A stretch of 64,000 nucleotides of DNA from assembly GCF_010365305.1 (NCBI RefSeq), contig NZ_CP048279.1, positions 1,302,001 through 1,366,000 on the forward strand. The letters run 5' to 3'. The DNA comes from Staphylococcus sp. MI 10-1553. GTDB lineage: Bacteria; Bacillota; Bacilli; Staphylococcales; Staphylococcaceae. Both the position numbers and the translations under genes were made by a program. Under the pieces are notes generated by a model. The model worked only from the letters and a program-made list of their open reading frames with translations, was not told the DNA's origin and did no database searches. Of the stretch, positions 1 to 6,379 are shown piece after piece (the first letter of the stretch is position 1; the number at the start of each line of letters is the position of its first letter).

Positions 1-136
1 TTTTGTTTTGTTGAGACGGATTTAAGTGTAAAGATTCAAAAGTATGGGTCATCATGTATATTTGTAGGGTGTATTGATTGCGCAATGGCGTCACGATTCG
101 ATACGATAAGGTTAGATTACAAAGGAGCGATGACAT

Positions 137-973
137 ATGAAACATGTAACGTTTTACAATGGCAATCAAATGCCTCAAGTGGGTTTAGGAGTCTTTAGAG
201 TTGAAAACAATGATACTGCAAAAGAAGCTGTCAAACATGCGATTAAAAGTGGCTATCGTAGTATTGATACTGCGATGATTTATCAAAATGAAGAAAAAGT
301 GGGCGAGGGGATTCGTGAAGCTTTAGCAGAAACGGGTTTAACGCGCAAAGATTTGTTTATTACTTCAAAATTATGGTTAACTGATTACGGTCGTGAAAAT
401 GTTGCAGCGGCATATCAAGCTTCATTAGACCGCCTTGGACTCGACTATTTAGATTTGTATTTAGTGCATTGGCCAGGATTAGATGAAGATGTCATGATTG
501 ATACGTGGAAAGGTATGGAAGATTTATATCACGATCAAAAAGTGAAAAATATTGGTGTAAGTAACTTTAATGTGGAACATTTGGATAAGTTATTAGCAAC
601 TTCACGTATTAAACCAGTCATTAACCAAGTGGAATTCCACCCATATTTAACACAAAAACGTTTACGCGTGTATTTAGAAGCGCAAAATATCCATTTGGAA
701 TCTTGGTCGCCATTAATGAATGCACAAATTTTAGAAGATGATACTGTAAAACAAGTGGCTACCGAAGTTGGAAAGTCACCCGCACAAGTCATTATTCGTT
801 GGAACGTGCAACATGGTGTTGTAACAATTCCTAAATCAATCACACCAAGTCGTATTGAAGAGAATTTAAACGTATTTGACTTTGAATTATCACTTGGTCA
901 AATGGAAGCATTAGATGGATTGAATGAAGATCGTCGTATCGGACATGATCCGTTACATTTTGATGGGAAGTAA
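137..973 (+). CDS. Aldo/keto reductase (2,5-diketo-gluconate reductase type)
   Basis: A cytosolic NADPH-dependent reductase of small carbonyl compounds; the true substrate cannot be read from sequence. The 278-residue length is usual for the AKR5 branch. The catalytic tetrad is visible as Asp44 and Tyr49 (DTAMIYQN), Lys78 (TSKLW) and His111 (LVHWPG), and the C-terminal IPKSITPSRIEEN stretch is the cofactor phosphate-binding loop. The ATG at 137 follows AAAGGAG with nine bases between. It stands alone, ending in a hairpin before the convergent crcB genes. Family assignment is firm; the physiological role (detoxification of methylglyoxal-like aldehydes is common) is inference. Confidence 0.93.
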   Translation: MKHVTFYNGNQMPQVGLGVFRVENNDTAKEAVKHAIKSGYRSIDTAMIYQNEEKVGEGIREALAETGLTRKDLFITSKLWLTDYGRENVAAAYQASLDRLGLDYLDLYLVHWPGLDEDVMIDTWKGMEDLYHDQKVKNIGVSNFNVEHLDKLLATSRIKPVINQVEFHPYLTQKRLRVYLEAQNIHLESWSPLMNAQILEDDTVKQVATEVGKSPAQVIIRWNVQHGVVTIPKSITPSRIEENLNVFDFELSLGQMEALDGLNEDRRIGHDPLHFDGK

Positions 974-1011
974 TTTTCGACGTTTCGTAAATATAAATTT
1001 GTGATACATCA

Positions 1012-1054
1012 AAAGCAACGTTGCATCAATACAGTAACGTTGCTTTATCTTTTA
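1012..1054 (+). terminator. Terminator after aldo/keto reductase
   Basis: An 11-bp perfect stem AAAGCAACGTT / AACGTTGCTTT with a 13-base loop is followed by ATCTTTTA. It lies between convergent genes and may also stop crcB transcription. Confidence 0.7.
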
Positions 1055-1073
1055 TGCATAAGTATTTAAATGA

Positions 1074-1421
1074 CTACAACTGCATGCCGATGAAACAGAG
1101 TACAAAACAGCCGACAAATTGGAGGGTACTATACAAGATCAATCGGCCCCACATTTTTGTATTCAACATATAGAGCAGTTCCAAAGTTAATGTTGAAAAT
1201 GTCGTGAAACCACCGAGTAAACCTGTAATCATCAATAGCTTTAATTCAGGTGATAACAATGTGAGGTGATTGAAATAACCGATACAAAACGAACCCATAA
1301 GATTAACGATTAAGGTCGCGATAGGGAATGACGTGTTCATATAACGTGATGTTGTCGCACTGATGAAGGCGCGTAATACAGCTCCGATTCCACCACCTAA
1401 TGCCACTAATAACATATTCAT
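1074..1421 (-). CDS. crcB: Fluoride ion channel CrcB (second of a pair)
   Basis: Small four-helix membrane protein of the Fluc/CrcB family, which exports fluoride as a dual-topology dimer. The N-terminal glycine-rich GGGIGAVLRAF and the central GGFTTFSTLTLE motif, which lines the fluoride path, are both present. I place the start at the ATG of MNMLLVALGG, because it overlaps the TGA of the upstream crcB gene as ATGA (1418-1421) and is preceded by AGGGGGT; an earlier in-frame start would add 12 residues that do not fit the family. The overlap implies translational coupling, so the two subunits may form a heterodimer as in other Firmicutes with paired genes. Confidence 0.92.
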   Translation of the reverse strand: MNMLLVALGGGIGAVLRAFISATTSRYMNTSFPIATLIVNLMGSFCIGYFNHLTLLSPELKLLMITGLLGGFTTFSTLTLELLYMLNTKMWGRLILYSTLQFVGCFVLCFIGMQL

Positions 1422-1783
1422 GCATGCACACCCCCTAATTTGTACCCTAAGAAACAACAGATGAGACCGCCAGAATAACTGAACAATCCATATATGATTA
1501 AAGTCAACCAGTCTAACTGTTGTGCGAGTGTGACAAGTTCTAATTGAAAAGTGGAAAATGTCGTTAAAGCGCCTAAAAATCCTGTTGTCAGACCTTGTTT
1601 AAGCTTCGGATGGTTTGTGTTCCAATGATGAAGGCGTTCTGTGAAATAGCCCATTAAAAAGGCACCTACCAAATTTGCAATGAAGGTGCCTATCGGTAAA
1701 TGATATCCAATTGTTATGAAGCTCGTTTGCCATCTCAATAGTGCACCTATGCAACCACCTAAAAAGATTAAAATATACTTCAA
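1418..1783 (-). CDS. crcB: Fluoride ion channel CrcB (first of a pair)
   Basis: CrcB/Fluc family membrane protein of about 121 residues with four hydrophobic segments. Signature stretches are GGCIGALLRW near the N-terminus and GFLGALTTFSTFQLE in the middle. No ATG is available in frame. I prefer the TTG at 1783, which gives MKYILIFLGG and has GGTGAT just upstream; a TTG at 1804 would add seven residues and has a poor ribosome site. It is upstream of, and overlaps by four bases, the second crcB copy. The gene before it (1816-2118) is in the same direction only 32 bases away, so all three may be cotranscribed. No fluoride riboswitch was recognised upstream. Confidence 0.88.
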   Translation of the reverse strand: MKYILIFLGGCIGALLRWQTSFITIGYHLPIGTFIANLVGAFLMGYFTERLHHWNTNHPKLKQGLTTGFLGALTTFSTFQLELVTLAQQLDWLTLIIYGLFSYSGGLICCFLGYKLGGVHA

Positions 1784-1815
1784 AATATCACCATTTCTCT
1801 TCAAATTTCTTTATT

Positions 1816-2118
1816 TTAAATGATGCCAAATGTGTAAAGTGAAGCAAGAAGATGTAACACTAATACGATGAGTAGTAACAATGGTTGAATTTTAGAGGCT
1901 TTATGGATCCAATTTCGACGCTCTGGTAAATGTTTAATAGATTTGTCAGCAAAACGAATGGCTAACAATAATATTAAACAATTGACGACACTACATACAA
2001 AAATGAGTTTAATAATAGATGTGAAGTGTGCGTTAAGTAACGGATTAAGCGTATTAAAATAGAGACTGATTAACATTAACAACACGGATAAGTAAAAGTA
2101 TTTCTTAGATTTAGACAT
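1816..2118 (-). CDS. Small membrane protein of unknown function
   Basis: About 100 residues with three predicted membrane segments (roughly residues 7-25, 34-55 and 78-98) and a basic cytoplasmic loop between the second and third. I do not recognise the family. The start is the ATG of MSKSKKYF, because AGGAGG lies six bases upstream; the longer frame to 2151 begins without such a site. It is divergent from transaldolase and heads the crcB pair, which suggests cotranscription but does not prove a role in fluoride export. Confidence 0.72.
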   Translation of the reverse strand: MSKSKKYFYLSVLLMLISLYFNTLNPLLNAHFTSIIKLIFVCSVVNCLILLLAIRFADKSIKHLPERRNWIHKASKIQPLLLLIVLVLHLLASLYTFGII

Positions 2119-2189
2119 CGTATGCCTCCTTTTCGTATCGCTTGTTATCATATCACATTTTTGAATTCATTTGCATCTGGTTAAAAATA

Positions 2190-2204
2190 TTGTAAGCGTA
2201 AAAA
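2190..2204 (+). promoter_or_regulatory. Candidate cre (CcpA) box upstream of tal
   Basis: TTGTAAGCGTAAAAA matches the cre consensus WTGNAARCGNWWWCA at 14 of 15 positions, the only mismatch being A for C at position 14. It sits about 67 bases before the tal start codon and about 70 bases before the divergent membrane gene. CcpA is encoded in this same window. Whether it acts on tal or the divergent operon is not decided by sequence. Confidence 0.5.
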
Positions 2205-2270
2205 TGGCATTGAGGACATAAAAAATGTTATAACTTTAGTATGATAATAATATCAAGGAGGCACAATTAA

Positions 2271-2981
2271 ATGGCTGATTTAAAAGTACGCGTGTTTGCT
2301 GATGGTGCAGACATCGAACAAATGAAGAAAGCATATCAAAATAAAGAAGTAGACGGTTTTACTACAAACCCAAGCTTAATGGCGAAAGCAGGCGTGAAAG
2401 ATTACGTTGAATTCGCTAAAGAAGCAGTTGAAGCGATTCCTGATGCTTCTATTTCATTCGAAGTATTCGGCGACGACATGGAAACAATGGAAAAAGAAGC
2501 TGAAATCATCCAACAATTTGGTGAAAACATCTTCGTTAAAATCCCTGTTGTGAACACTAAAGGGGAGTCAATGATTCCACTTATCAAAAACTTATCAGCT
2601 AAAGGCGTAAAACTTAACGTTACAGCTGTATACACTATCGAACAAGTTAAAGAAATCACTGAAGCTGTAACTGCTGGTGTTGAAACATATGTATCAGTAT
2701 TCGCAGGTCGTATTGCTGACACAGGTGTAGACCCAATGCCATTAATGAAAGAATCAGTTGAAGTGACTCACAGCAAGGAAGGCGTTCAACTATTGTGGGC
2801 AAGCTGTCGTGAATTATTCAACGTCATCCAAGCTGATGAAATTGGTGCAGACATCATTACTTGTCCTTCAGATGTTGTTAAAAAAGTATCAAACATCGGA
2901 CGTGACATCAATGAATTATCTGTAGACACAGTTCAAGGTTTTGCTAAAGACATTAAAGCTTCAGGTCTTAGCATTTTATAA
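2271..2981 (+). CDS. tal: Transaldolase
   Basis: Transfers a dihydroxyacetone unit between sugar phosphates in the non-oxidative pentose phosphate pathway. The 236-residue length and single TIM-barrel layout fit the short transaldolase/fructose-6-phosphate aldolase class. DGFTTNPSLMAKAG near residues 28-41 is the family signature, and the Schiff-base lysine lies in GVKLNVTAVYT near residue 120. The ATG at 2271 is preceded by AAGGAGG. Codon use is notably regular, as in a highly expressed gene. A strong hairpin follows. The possible cre box upstream suggests carbon-source control. Transaldolase versus fructose-6-phosphate aldolase activity cannot be separated here, but the gene order matches the staphylococcal tal locus. 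Confidence 0.9.
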   Translation: MADLKVRVFADGADIEQMKKAYQNKEVDGFTTNPSLMAKAGVKDYVEFAKEAVEAIPDASISFEVFGDDMETMEKEAEIIQQFGENIFVKIPVVNTKGESMIPLIKNLSAKGVKLNVTAVYTIEQVKEITEAVTAGVETYVSVFAGRIADTGVDPMPLMKESVEVTHSKEGVQLLWASCRELFNVIQADEIGADIITCPSDVVKKVSNIGRDINELSVDTVQGFAKDIKASGLSIL

Positions 2982-3013
2982 TCTGACAGTCACATCATTT
3001 ACAAGTATAAAAT

Positions 3014-3083
3014 AAAGCACATGTGCGTGGGCTGAAATCTAGTCAAGTGTAGATTTCAAAACCCACACGCATGTGCTTTTTTT
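3014..3083 (+). terminator. Terminator after tal
   Basis: An 18-base arm AAAGCACATGTGCGTGGG pairs with CCCACACGCATGTGCTTT across a 30-base loop, followed by a run of T. The loop can itself fold (GAAATCTA / TAGATTTC). One of the strongest hairpins in the window. Confidence 0.88.
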
Positions 3084-3157
3084 AGGTGAATGGCGCTTGA
3101 AATACATCTCAATTTTAGCTATGCTTTGTGAAGTAAAACGACATAAAGGAGTCTATT

Positions 3158-3607
3158 ATGCGAAAAGACGTATTTGAGTATAAAGTGAACAAAGAGTTGT
3201 GGTATCTCAATCGACGCGAAAAAAATACGTTAACACAATATTTTGAAAAGCATCGTGTTGAGACAATTCAACAACAATTTTCGACACCACGACGTTTTGT
3301 GAATCATTATTTGCAACATGAAATTTTTGGGACGCGTATCGTTTCATCGGGTCATTTAGTGACATCATTAGTCGGCTTGCTTGTTTCGAATATTTTGTTA
3401 CTAGGTTTATTGATTACTGGCTTGCTACTCAGTTTAAGTGCGGTGAATTACTTTATCCAACCTCAAGTGACCCTATCTATGGGTACCGTGATCGCTATTT
3501 TATTCGGTGCGATAGTATTAATGATTGCGACGGTTTATTTTATGAAACGTGTTAATGCTTTTTTCACCAAAAGATTGTTATTGTATAAATTTAATAAAGT
3601 GAATTAA
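3158..3607 (+). CDS. Conserved staphylococcal membrane protein of unknown function
   Basis: 149 residues. The first 75 are soluble, charged and helical (ELWYLNRREKNTLTQYFEKH, FVNHYLQHEIFG), and are followed by two long hydrophobic segments near residues 68-92 and 106-128. The layout resembles small proteins with an N-terminal helical bundle feeding a two-helix membrane anchor, but I cannot name a family. ATG at 3158 has AAAGGAG at a suitable distance. It converges on the sigS operon and stops two bases from its end. In S. aureus an uncharacterised gene occupies the same place between tal and ecfX/sigS (from memory). Confidence 0.75.
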   Translation: MRKDVFEYKVNKELWYLNRREKNTLTQYFEKHRVETIQQQFSTPRRFVNHYLQHEIFGTRIVSSGHLVTSLVGLLVSNILLLGLLITGLLLSLSAVNYFIQPQVTLSMGTVIAILFGAIVLMIATVYFMKRVNAFFTKRLLLYKFNKVN

Positions 3608-3609
3608 AG

Positions 3610-4041
3610 TTACATTAATGCTGTGAGTAAATAACCATCTTTCCATTTTCGAACGAATTGATTTAAAGGCATTGGGACAATGAGTGACAAGTTGTTGTTA
3701 AAATGAATGCGTGTGTCTTGTTGATGTGATGAAGCGGCGATGACTTGTGTGACATTAATATAATATTGAATGGCTGCGCGTTGTGATTGGAGGGGGCAAA
3801 GAATCAGTGACTTGCTTAAAAATATGGGAATCATTTGATGTACCTTCAACGTCTCGCTCGCAATTTTTTGTTGCGTACGCACGTCTCTTTGAAATCGATA
3901 AGCCAGTTGATCAATAAACTGTTTCATCGACATTTGGCTTTGTTGTTCATGTGTGAGATGTTGAATGACCAACTGATGTTCTAACGATTCCGACGATTTA
4001 ATATAAAGTATGTTTTCATATTGTGGTTGTGTTACAGTCAT
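3610..4041 (-). CDS. ecfX: EcfX-like partner of SigS, with ComK-like C-terminal half
   Basis: 143 residues. It sits two bases downstream of the sigS stop codon in the same direction, the position of ecfX in S. aureus (recalled). Residues about 68-140 align by eye with the DNA-binding core of the competence regulator ComK: the pattern 'IPIFLSKSLILCPLQSQ', then 'YYINVTQVI', then 'IHFNNNLSLIVPMPLNQF' follows the ComK order of a strand, a Trp/Tyr-Ile-Asn stretch, and the F-N/S-N-x-S/T-x-x-x-P block. The first 65 residues show no clear ComK match. No membrane segment is present, so a cytosolic regulator is likely, not a membrane anti-sigma factor. GAAAGGA precedes the ATG by about eight bases. Location is fairly sure; the ComK relation is my reading and needs a profile search. 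Confidence 0.65.
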   Translation of the reverse strand: MTVTQPQYENILYIKSSESLEHQLVIQHLTHEQQSQMSMKQFIDQLAYRFQRDVRTQQKIASETLKVHQMIPIFLSKSLILCPLQSQRAAIQYYINVTQVIAASSHQQDTRIHFNNNLSLIVPMPLNQFVRKWKDGYLLTALM

Positions 4042-4043
4042 GG

Positions 4044-4541
4044 TTAAAATCCTTTCTTTAAATCATCTTGTGTTAATGCTTGTTTGATATGGCGAAAGGT
4101 GGCAATTTTATATTTACGAATCGTGGTAGCTGACACTTGCATCAACTGTTGAATTTCTTTTTGCTGATAACCTTGCAAATAGAAGCGAAACCAAGTGCGA
4201 TGTGTCGGCTTTAATGTTTGAACGACATCATCAAGTAACCAATACAAATGTGATGATGACATTGCCTTCAGTTCATTCGCTGACATATCAAGCGGTATCG
4301 TTGTAAATTGCGTATGTGCCGAGCGTAATAAATCAATCAAATAATATTTCAGTTGATAATTGATATACGTTTTAAAAGATTGATTAAAAGTCGCATCATA
4401 TGTCATTGAGAGTTCCCATAACCGTATCAACAACAATTGGAAGTATTCATCATAATTATACGAAATTTGATGCTGATGTAGTAAAAAATGTATGAATTTA
4501 TAGTATTGGGCATAAAGTGTATCAAAAACGATATGAATCAC
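4044..4541 (-). CDS. sigS: Sigma factor SigS (ECF-like)
   Basis: Alternative sigma factor that directs RNA polymerase to stress and virulence genes in S. aureus. A region 2-like segment runs through the stretch containing ISYNYDEYFQLLLIRLWE, and a region 4 helix-turn-helix lies near the C-terminus (LQGYQQKEIQQLMQVSATTI). The start is unsettled: an ATG at 4598 has no ribosome site; a GTG at 4541 has a weak AGGA; the strong AAAGGAG (4541-4547) is correctly spaced from an ATC at 4530-4532, which is also where the recalled S. aureus protein begins. I give the GTG as a compromise. ecfX follows two bases later. Assignment rests on synteny (tal-sigS-sagB) plus these motifs. Confidence 0.82.
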   Translation of the reverse strand: MIHIVFDTLYAQYYKFIHFLLHQHQISYNYDEYFQLLLIRLWELSMTYDATFNQSFKTYINYQLKYYLIDLLRSAHTQFTTIPLDMSANELKAMSSSHLYWLLDDVVQTLKPTHRTWFRFYLQGYQQKEIQQLMQVSATTIRKYKIATFRHIKQALTQDDLKKGF

Positions 4542-4729
4542 TCCTTTCCTGATTTGACCGGTCAATGGAGTTATACCATAGCGAAATGATTGTGACATTT
4601 TACTTTTTGTGCTATTTTATGTTTAATACAAGAATTAGACATCGTTTTATAGCTATTTTTTTAATGAAATGATGTATAAGTAATCAATTACAACATTTCG
4701 AACATAACAAATGAATAGAGGAGGTTATT

Positions 4730-4954
4730 ATGGATTACGAACATTTAAACTTAGAGCATTTTTTTGCGCGTAATGACGATTTGGACATCATTAGAGATCG
4801 TTCAGAGTTCGTCATGATTAATAATATGACAAAAGAAATGATGTATCGTGACGGCGATGTAGAAGGTACGATAAACCTTGCACGATATTACTATAAAAAT
4901 CGTTCTCAGGCAGCAAGTTTCATTATGATGGATTACCACCGTGAAGAAAAATAG
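4730..4954 (+). CDS. Conserved small acidic protein, function unknown
   Basis: 74 residues, soluble, with no signal peptide or membrane segment. GAGGAGG lies close to the ATG at 4730. The protein is rich in Asp, Arg and Tyr (HFFARNDDLDIIRDR, INLARYYYKNR). I do not recognise it. It is divergent from sigS and precedes sagB, and an unnamed small gene occupies the same slot in S. aureus (from memory). The good ribosome site and codon pattern make it likely real. A possible terminator, built from TAATGAAT..ATTCATTA followed by a T run, lies at 4953-4989. Confidence 0.7.
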   Translation: MDYEHLNLEHFFARNDDLDIIRDRSEFVMINNMTKEMMYRDGDVEGTINLARYYYKNRSQAASFIMMDYHREEK

Positions 4955-5110
4955 TAATGAATTAGTTTACATATTCATTACTATTTTTTTATGAATTTGT
5001 AACAAGAGATGAAACCAATTGTACAGAGTCGTGTAAGGTGGTAAAATTTGAAGTCAAGCGAGTAAATTTAATTTATGTAACAATATGAAACATTCTGAAG
5101 AGGTGTGTTT

Positions 5111-5974
5111 ATGAGAAAGCACAAGAAAGGTTCCATCCTTGCTGTCCTTGCATCTTTAATTATTGCTGCAGCTGCAGGTTTTTTCTTTTTCAAGATGATT
5201 GAAGATCAAATATTCTTTAAAAGTGTTGACCAAGTTGAAAGAGTTGAAAAGTTAGATGTGACGTTAAAACAAGCATCTGAAAAGCAAATTGACAACTACA
5301 CTAGCCAGCAAGTTTCAAATAAAGATCATACAAATTGGCGTGACGCTTCAGATTCGGAAATTCGTAAAGCGATGGATAGTTCATCTTTTATGGATGACAA
5401 GCGTCAGAAATATCAATTTTTAAATTTGTCAAAGTATCAAGGTATTGATAAAAATAGAATTAAACGGATGTTACGAGACCATCCGACATTGTTAGCGCAT
5501 ACTGATGATTTTGTGAATGCGGCGAAAGAAAAACAAGTCAATGAAGTGTATTTGATTTCACATGCACTTTTAGAGACAGGTTCAGTCGTTTCTGAATTGT
5601 CAAATGGTGTTGAAATCGATGGAAAAAAATATTATAACTTTTATGGTGTCGGTGCATTAGATGAAGCGCCTGTTAAAACAGGTGCAGAATATGCGAAGAA
5701 AAAAGGTTGGGATACACCAGAAAAAGCAATTAATGGTGGTGCGGCGTTTATTCACGACCACTACTTATCCAATCCGAACCAAAACACGTTATATAGTATG
5801 CGATGGAATCCAAAAAATCCTGGTGAACATCAATATGCTACAGACATTAACTGGGCTAAAAGTAACGCGGTGATTATGGCGGATTTCTATAAAGATATGA
5901 AAACGGAAGGTAAATATTTTAACTGGTACGTTTACAAAGATGATAAAAAGCATCAAGATGGTCATAACTATTAG
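5111..5974 (+). CDS. sagB: Membrane-anchored N-acetylglucosaminidase SagB
   Basis: Cleaves glycan strands of nascent peptidoglycan and sets strand length in staphylococci, acting on the outer face of the membrane. A single N-terminal membrane helix spans about residues 7-28, then a linker, then a GH73-type glucosaminidase domain. The catalytic Glu is near residue 155 in ISHALLETGS, followed by GVEIDGKKYYNFYGVGALD and the late NTLYSMRWNPKNPGEHQYATDI block typical of SagB. I start at the ATG at 5111 with GAAGAGG upstream; an in-frame GTG two codons earlier is too near that site. The protein follows the recalled S. aureus SagB closely along its length. A terminator follows directly. Confidence 0.93.
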   Translation: MRKHKKGSILAVLASLIIAAAAGFFFFKMIEDQIFFKSVDQVERVEKLDVTLKQASEKQIDNYTSQQVSNKDHTNWRDASDSEIRKAMDSSSFMDDKRQKYQFLNLSKYQGIDKNRIKRMLRDHPTLLAHTDDFVNAAKEKQVNEVYLISHALLETGSVVSELSNGVEIDGKKYYNFYGVGALDEAPVKTGAEYAKKKGWDTPEKAINGGAAFIHDHYLSNPNQNTLYSMRWNPKNPGEHQYATDINWAKSNAVIMADFYKDMKTEGKYFNWYVYKDDKKHQDGHNY

Positions 5975-5999
5975 ATACGTCTTTATTAAAAATTGAATG

Positions 6000-6047
6000 A
6001 AAAGGTTGAGTTGTCACGGTATTCGTGTGAGCGACTCAACCTTTTTT
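6000..6047 (+). terminator. Terminator after sagB, probably bidirectional
   Basis: AAAAGGTTGAGTTG pairs with CGACTCAACCTTTT, followed by a T run on the plus strand. Read on the minus strand it ends in TTTT too, so it could also end the small peptide transcript at 6067-6147. Confidence 0.85.
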
Positions 6048-6066
6048 ATTATGCACTCATATGAGA

Positions 6067-6147
6067 TTACTCAGCTTTATTGTTACGACCGAGTACAAAA
6101 AATAATATGATAGTTGAAATGATAACTTTTACAATCATTTTTAACAT
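6067..6147 (-). CDS. Hydrophobic 26-residue membrane peptide (toxin-like), new call
   Basis: An ORF of 26 codons. It begins MLKMIVKV, continues IISTIILFFVLG, and ends in the hydrophilic tail RNNKAE. This is a single membrane helix with two lysines before and a polar tail after it. The signals are excellent for such a short gene: AAAGGAG eight bases before the ATG, a TTGACA / TACGAT promoter with 18-base spacing about 66 bases upstream, and a strong hairpin just past the stop. The layout recalls type I toxin peptides or phenol-soluble modulin-sized peptides, but I recognise no specific family and see no obvious antisense RNA gene. A tiny membrane subunit is another possibility. Confidence 0.62.
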   Translation of the reverse strand: MLKMIVKVIISTIILFFVLGRNNKAE

Positions 6148-6188
6148 AGTACGCACTCCTTTATGTCTCAAGTGTACTATGAGTGTGA

Positions 6189-6218
6189 ATCGTAATCAAA
6201 ATAATTGCGTGATGTCAA
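6189..6218 (-). promoter_or_regulatory. SigA-type promoter for the 26-residue peptide
   Basis: On the minus strand a perfect -35 TTGACA (6213-6218) is followed after 18 bases by TACGAT (6189-6194; four of six match TATAAT). Predicted transcription would begin near 6183, giving a leader of about 36 bases containing AAAGGAG. Confidence 0.55.
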
Positions 6219-6379
6219 CAATCTCTACTGTTCAAACTTTGATGCGCGCTCCTTGTCATACATCATTCACTAGTCAAACTGAATCGATGTGATAGTAAAA
6301 CGTAAAATAATTAATTAATAGGTGTCATTCAGGGTATAATAGAGAGGAAATGTACAAATTAGAGTAAGGATGGTGCAAA

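Noticed and set aside
535..843. Antisense ORF inside the aldo/keto reductase
   Set aside because: No ribosome site, no family likeness, and it lies wholly opposite a well-supported gene; the same holds for the many other ORFs opposite leuS, sftA, serA, htrA and similar genes.
1784..2270. Fluoride riboswitch before crcB
   Set aside because: Looked for a compact pseudoknot leader upstream of the crcB operon; no matching conserved blocks were found.
3610..4041. Membrane anti-sigma factor for SigS
   Set aside because: The downstream protein has no membrane helix or zinc-binding anti-sigma motif, so a classical anti-sigma role is not supported.
6080..6292. Plus-strand 70-codon ORF opposite the 26-residue peptide
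   Set aside because: No ribosome site and no coherent protein; the minus-strand peptide in the same place has promoter, ribosome site and terminator.
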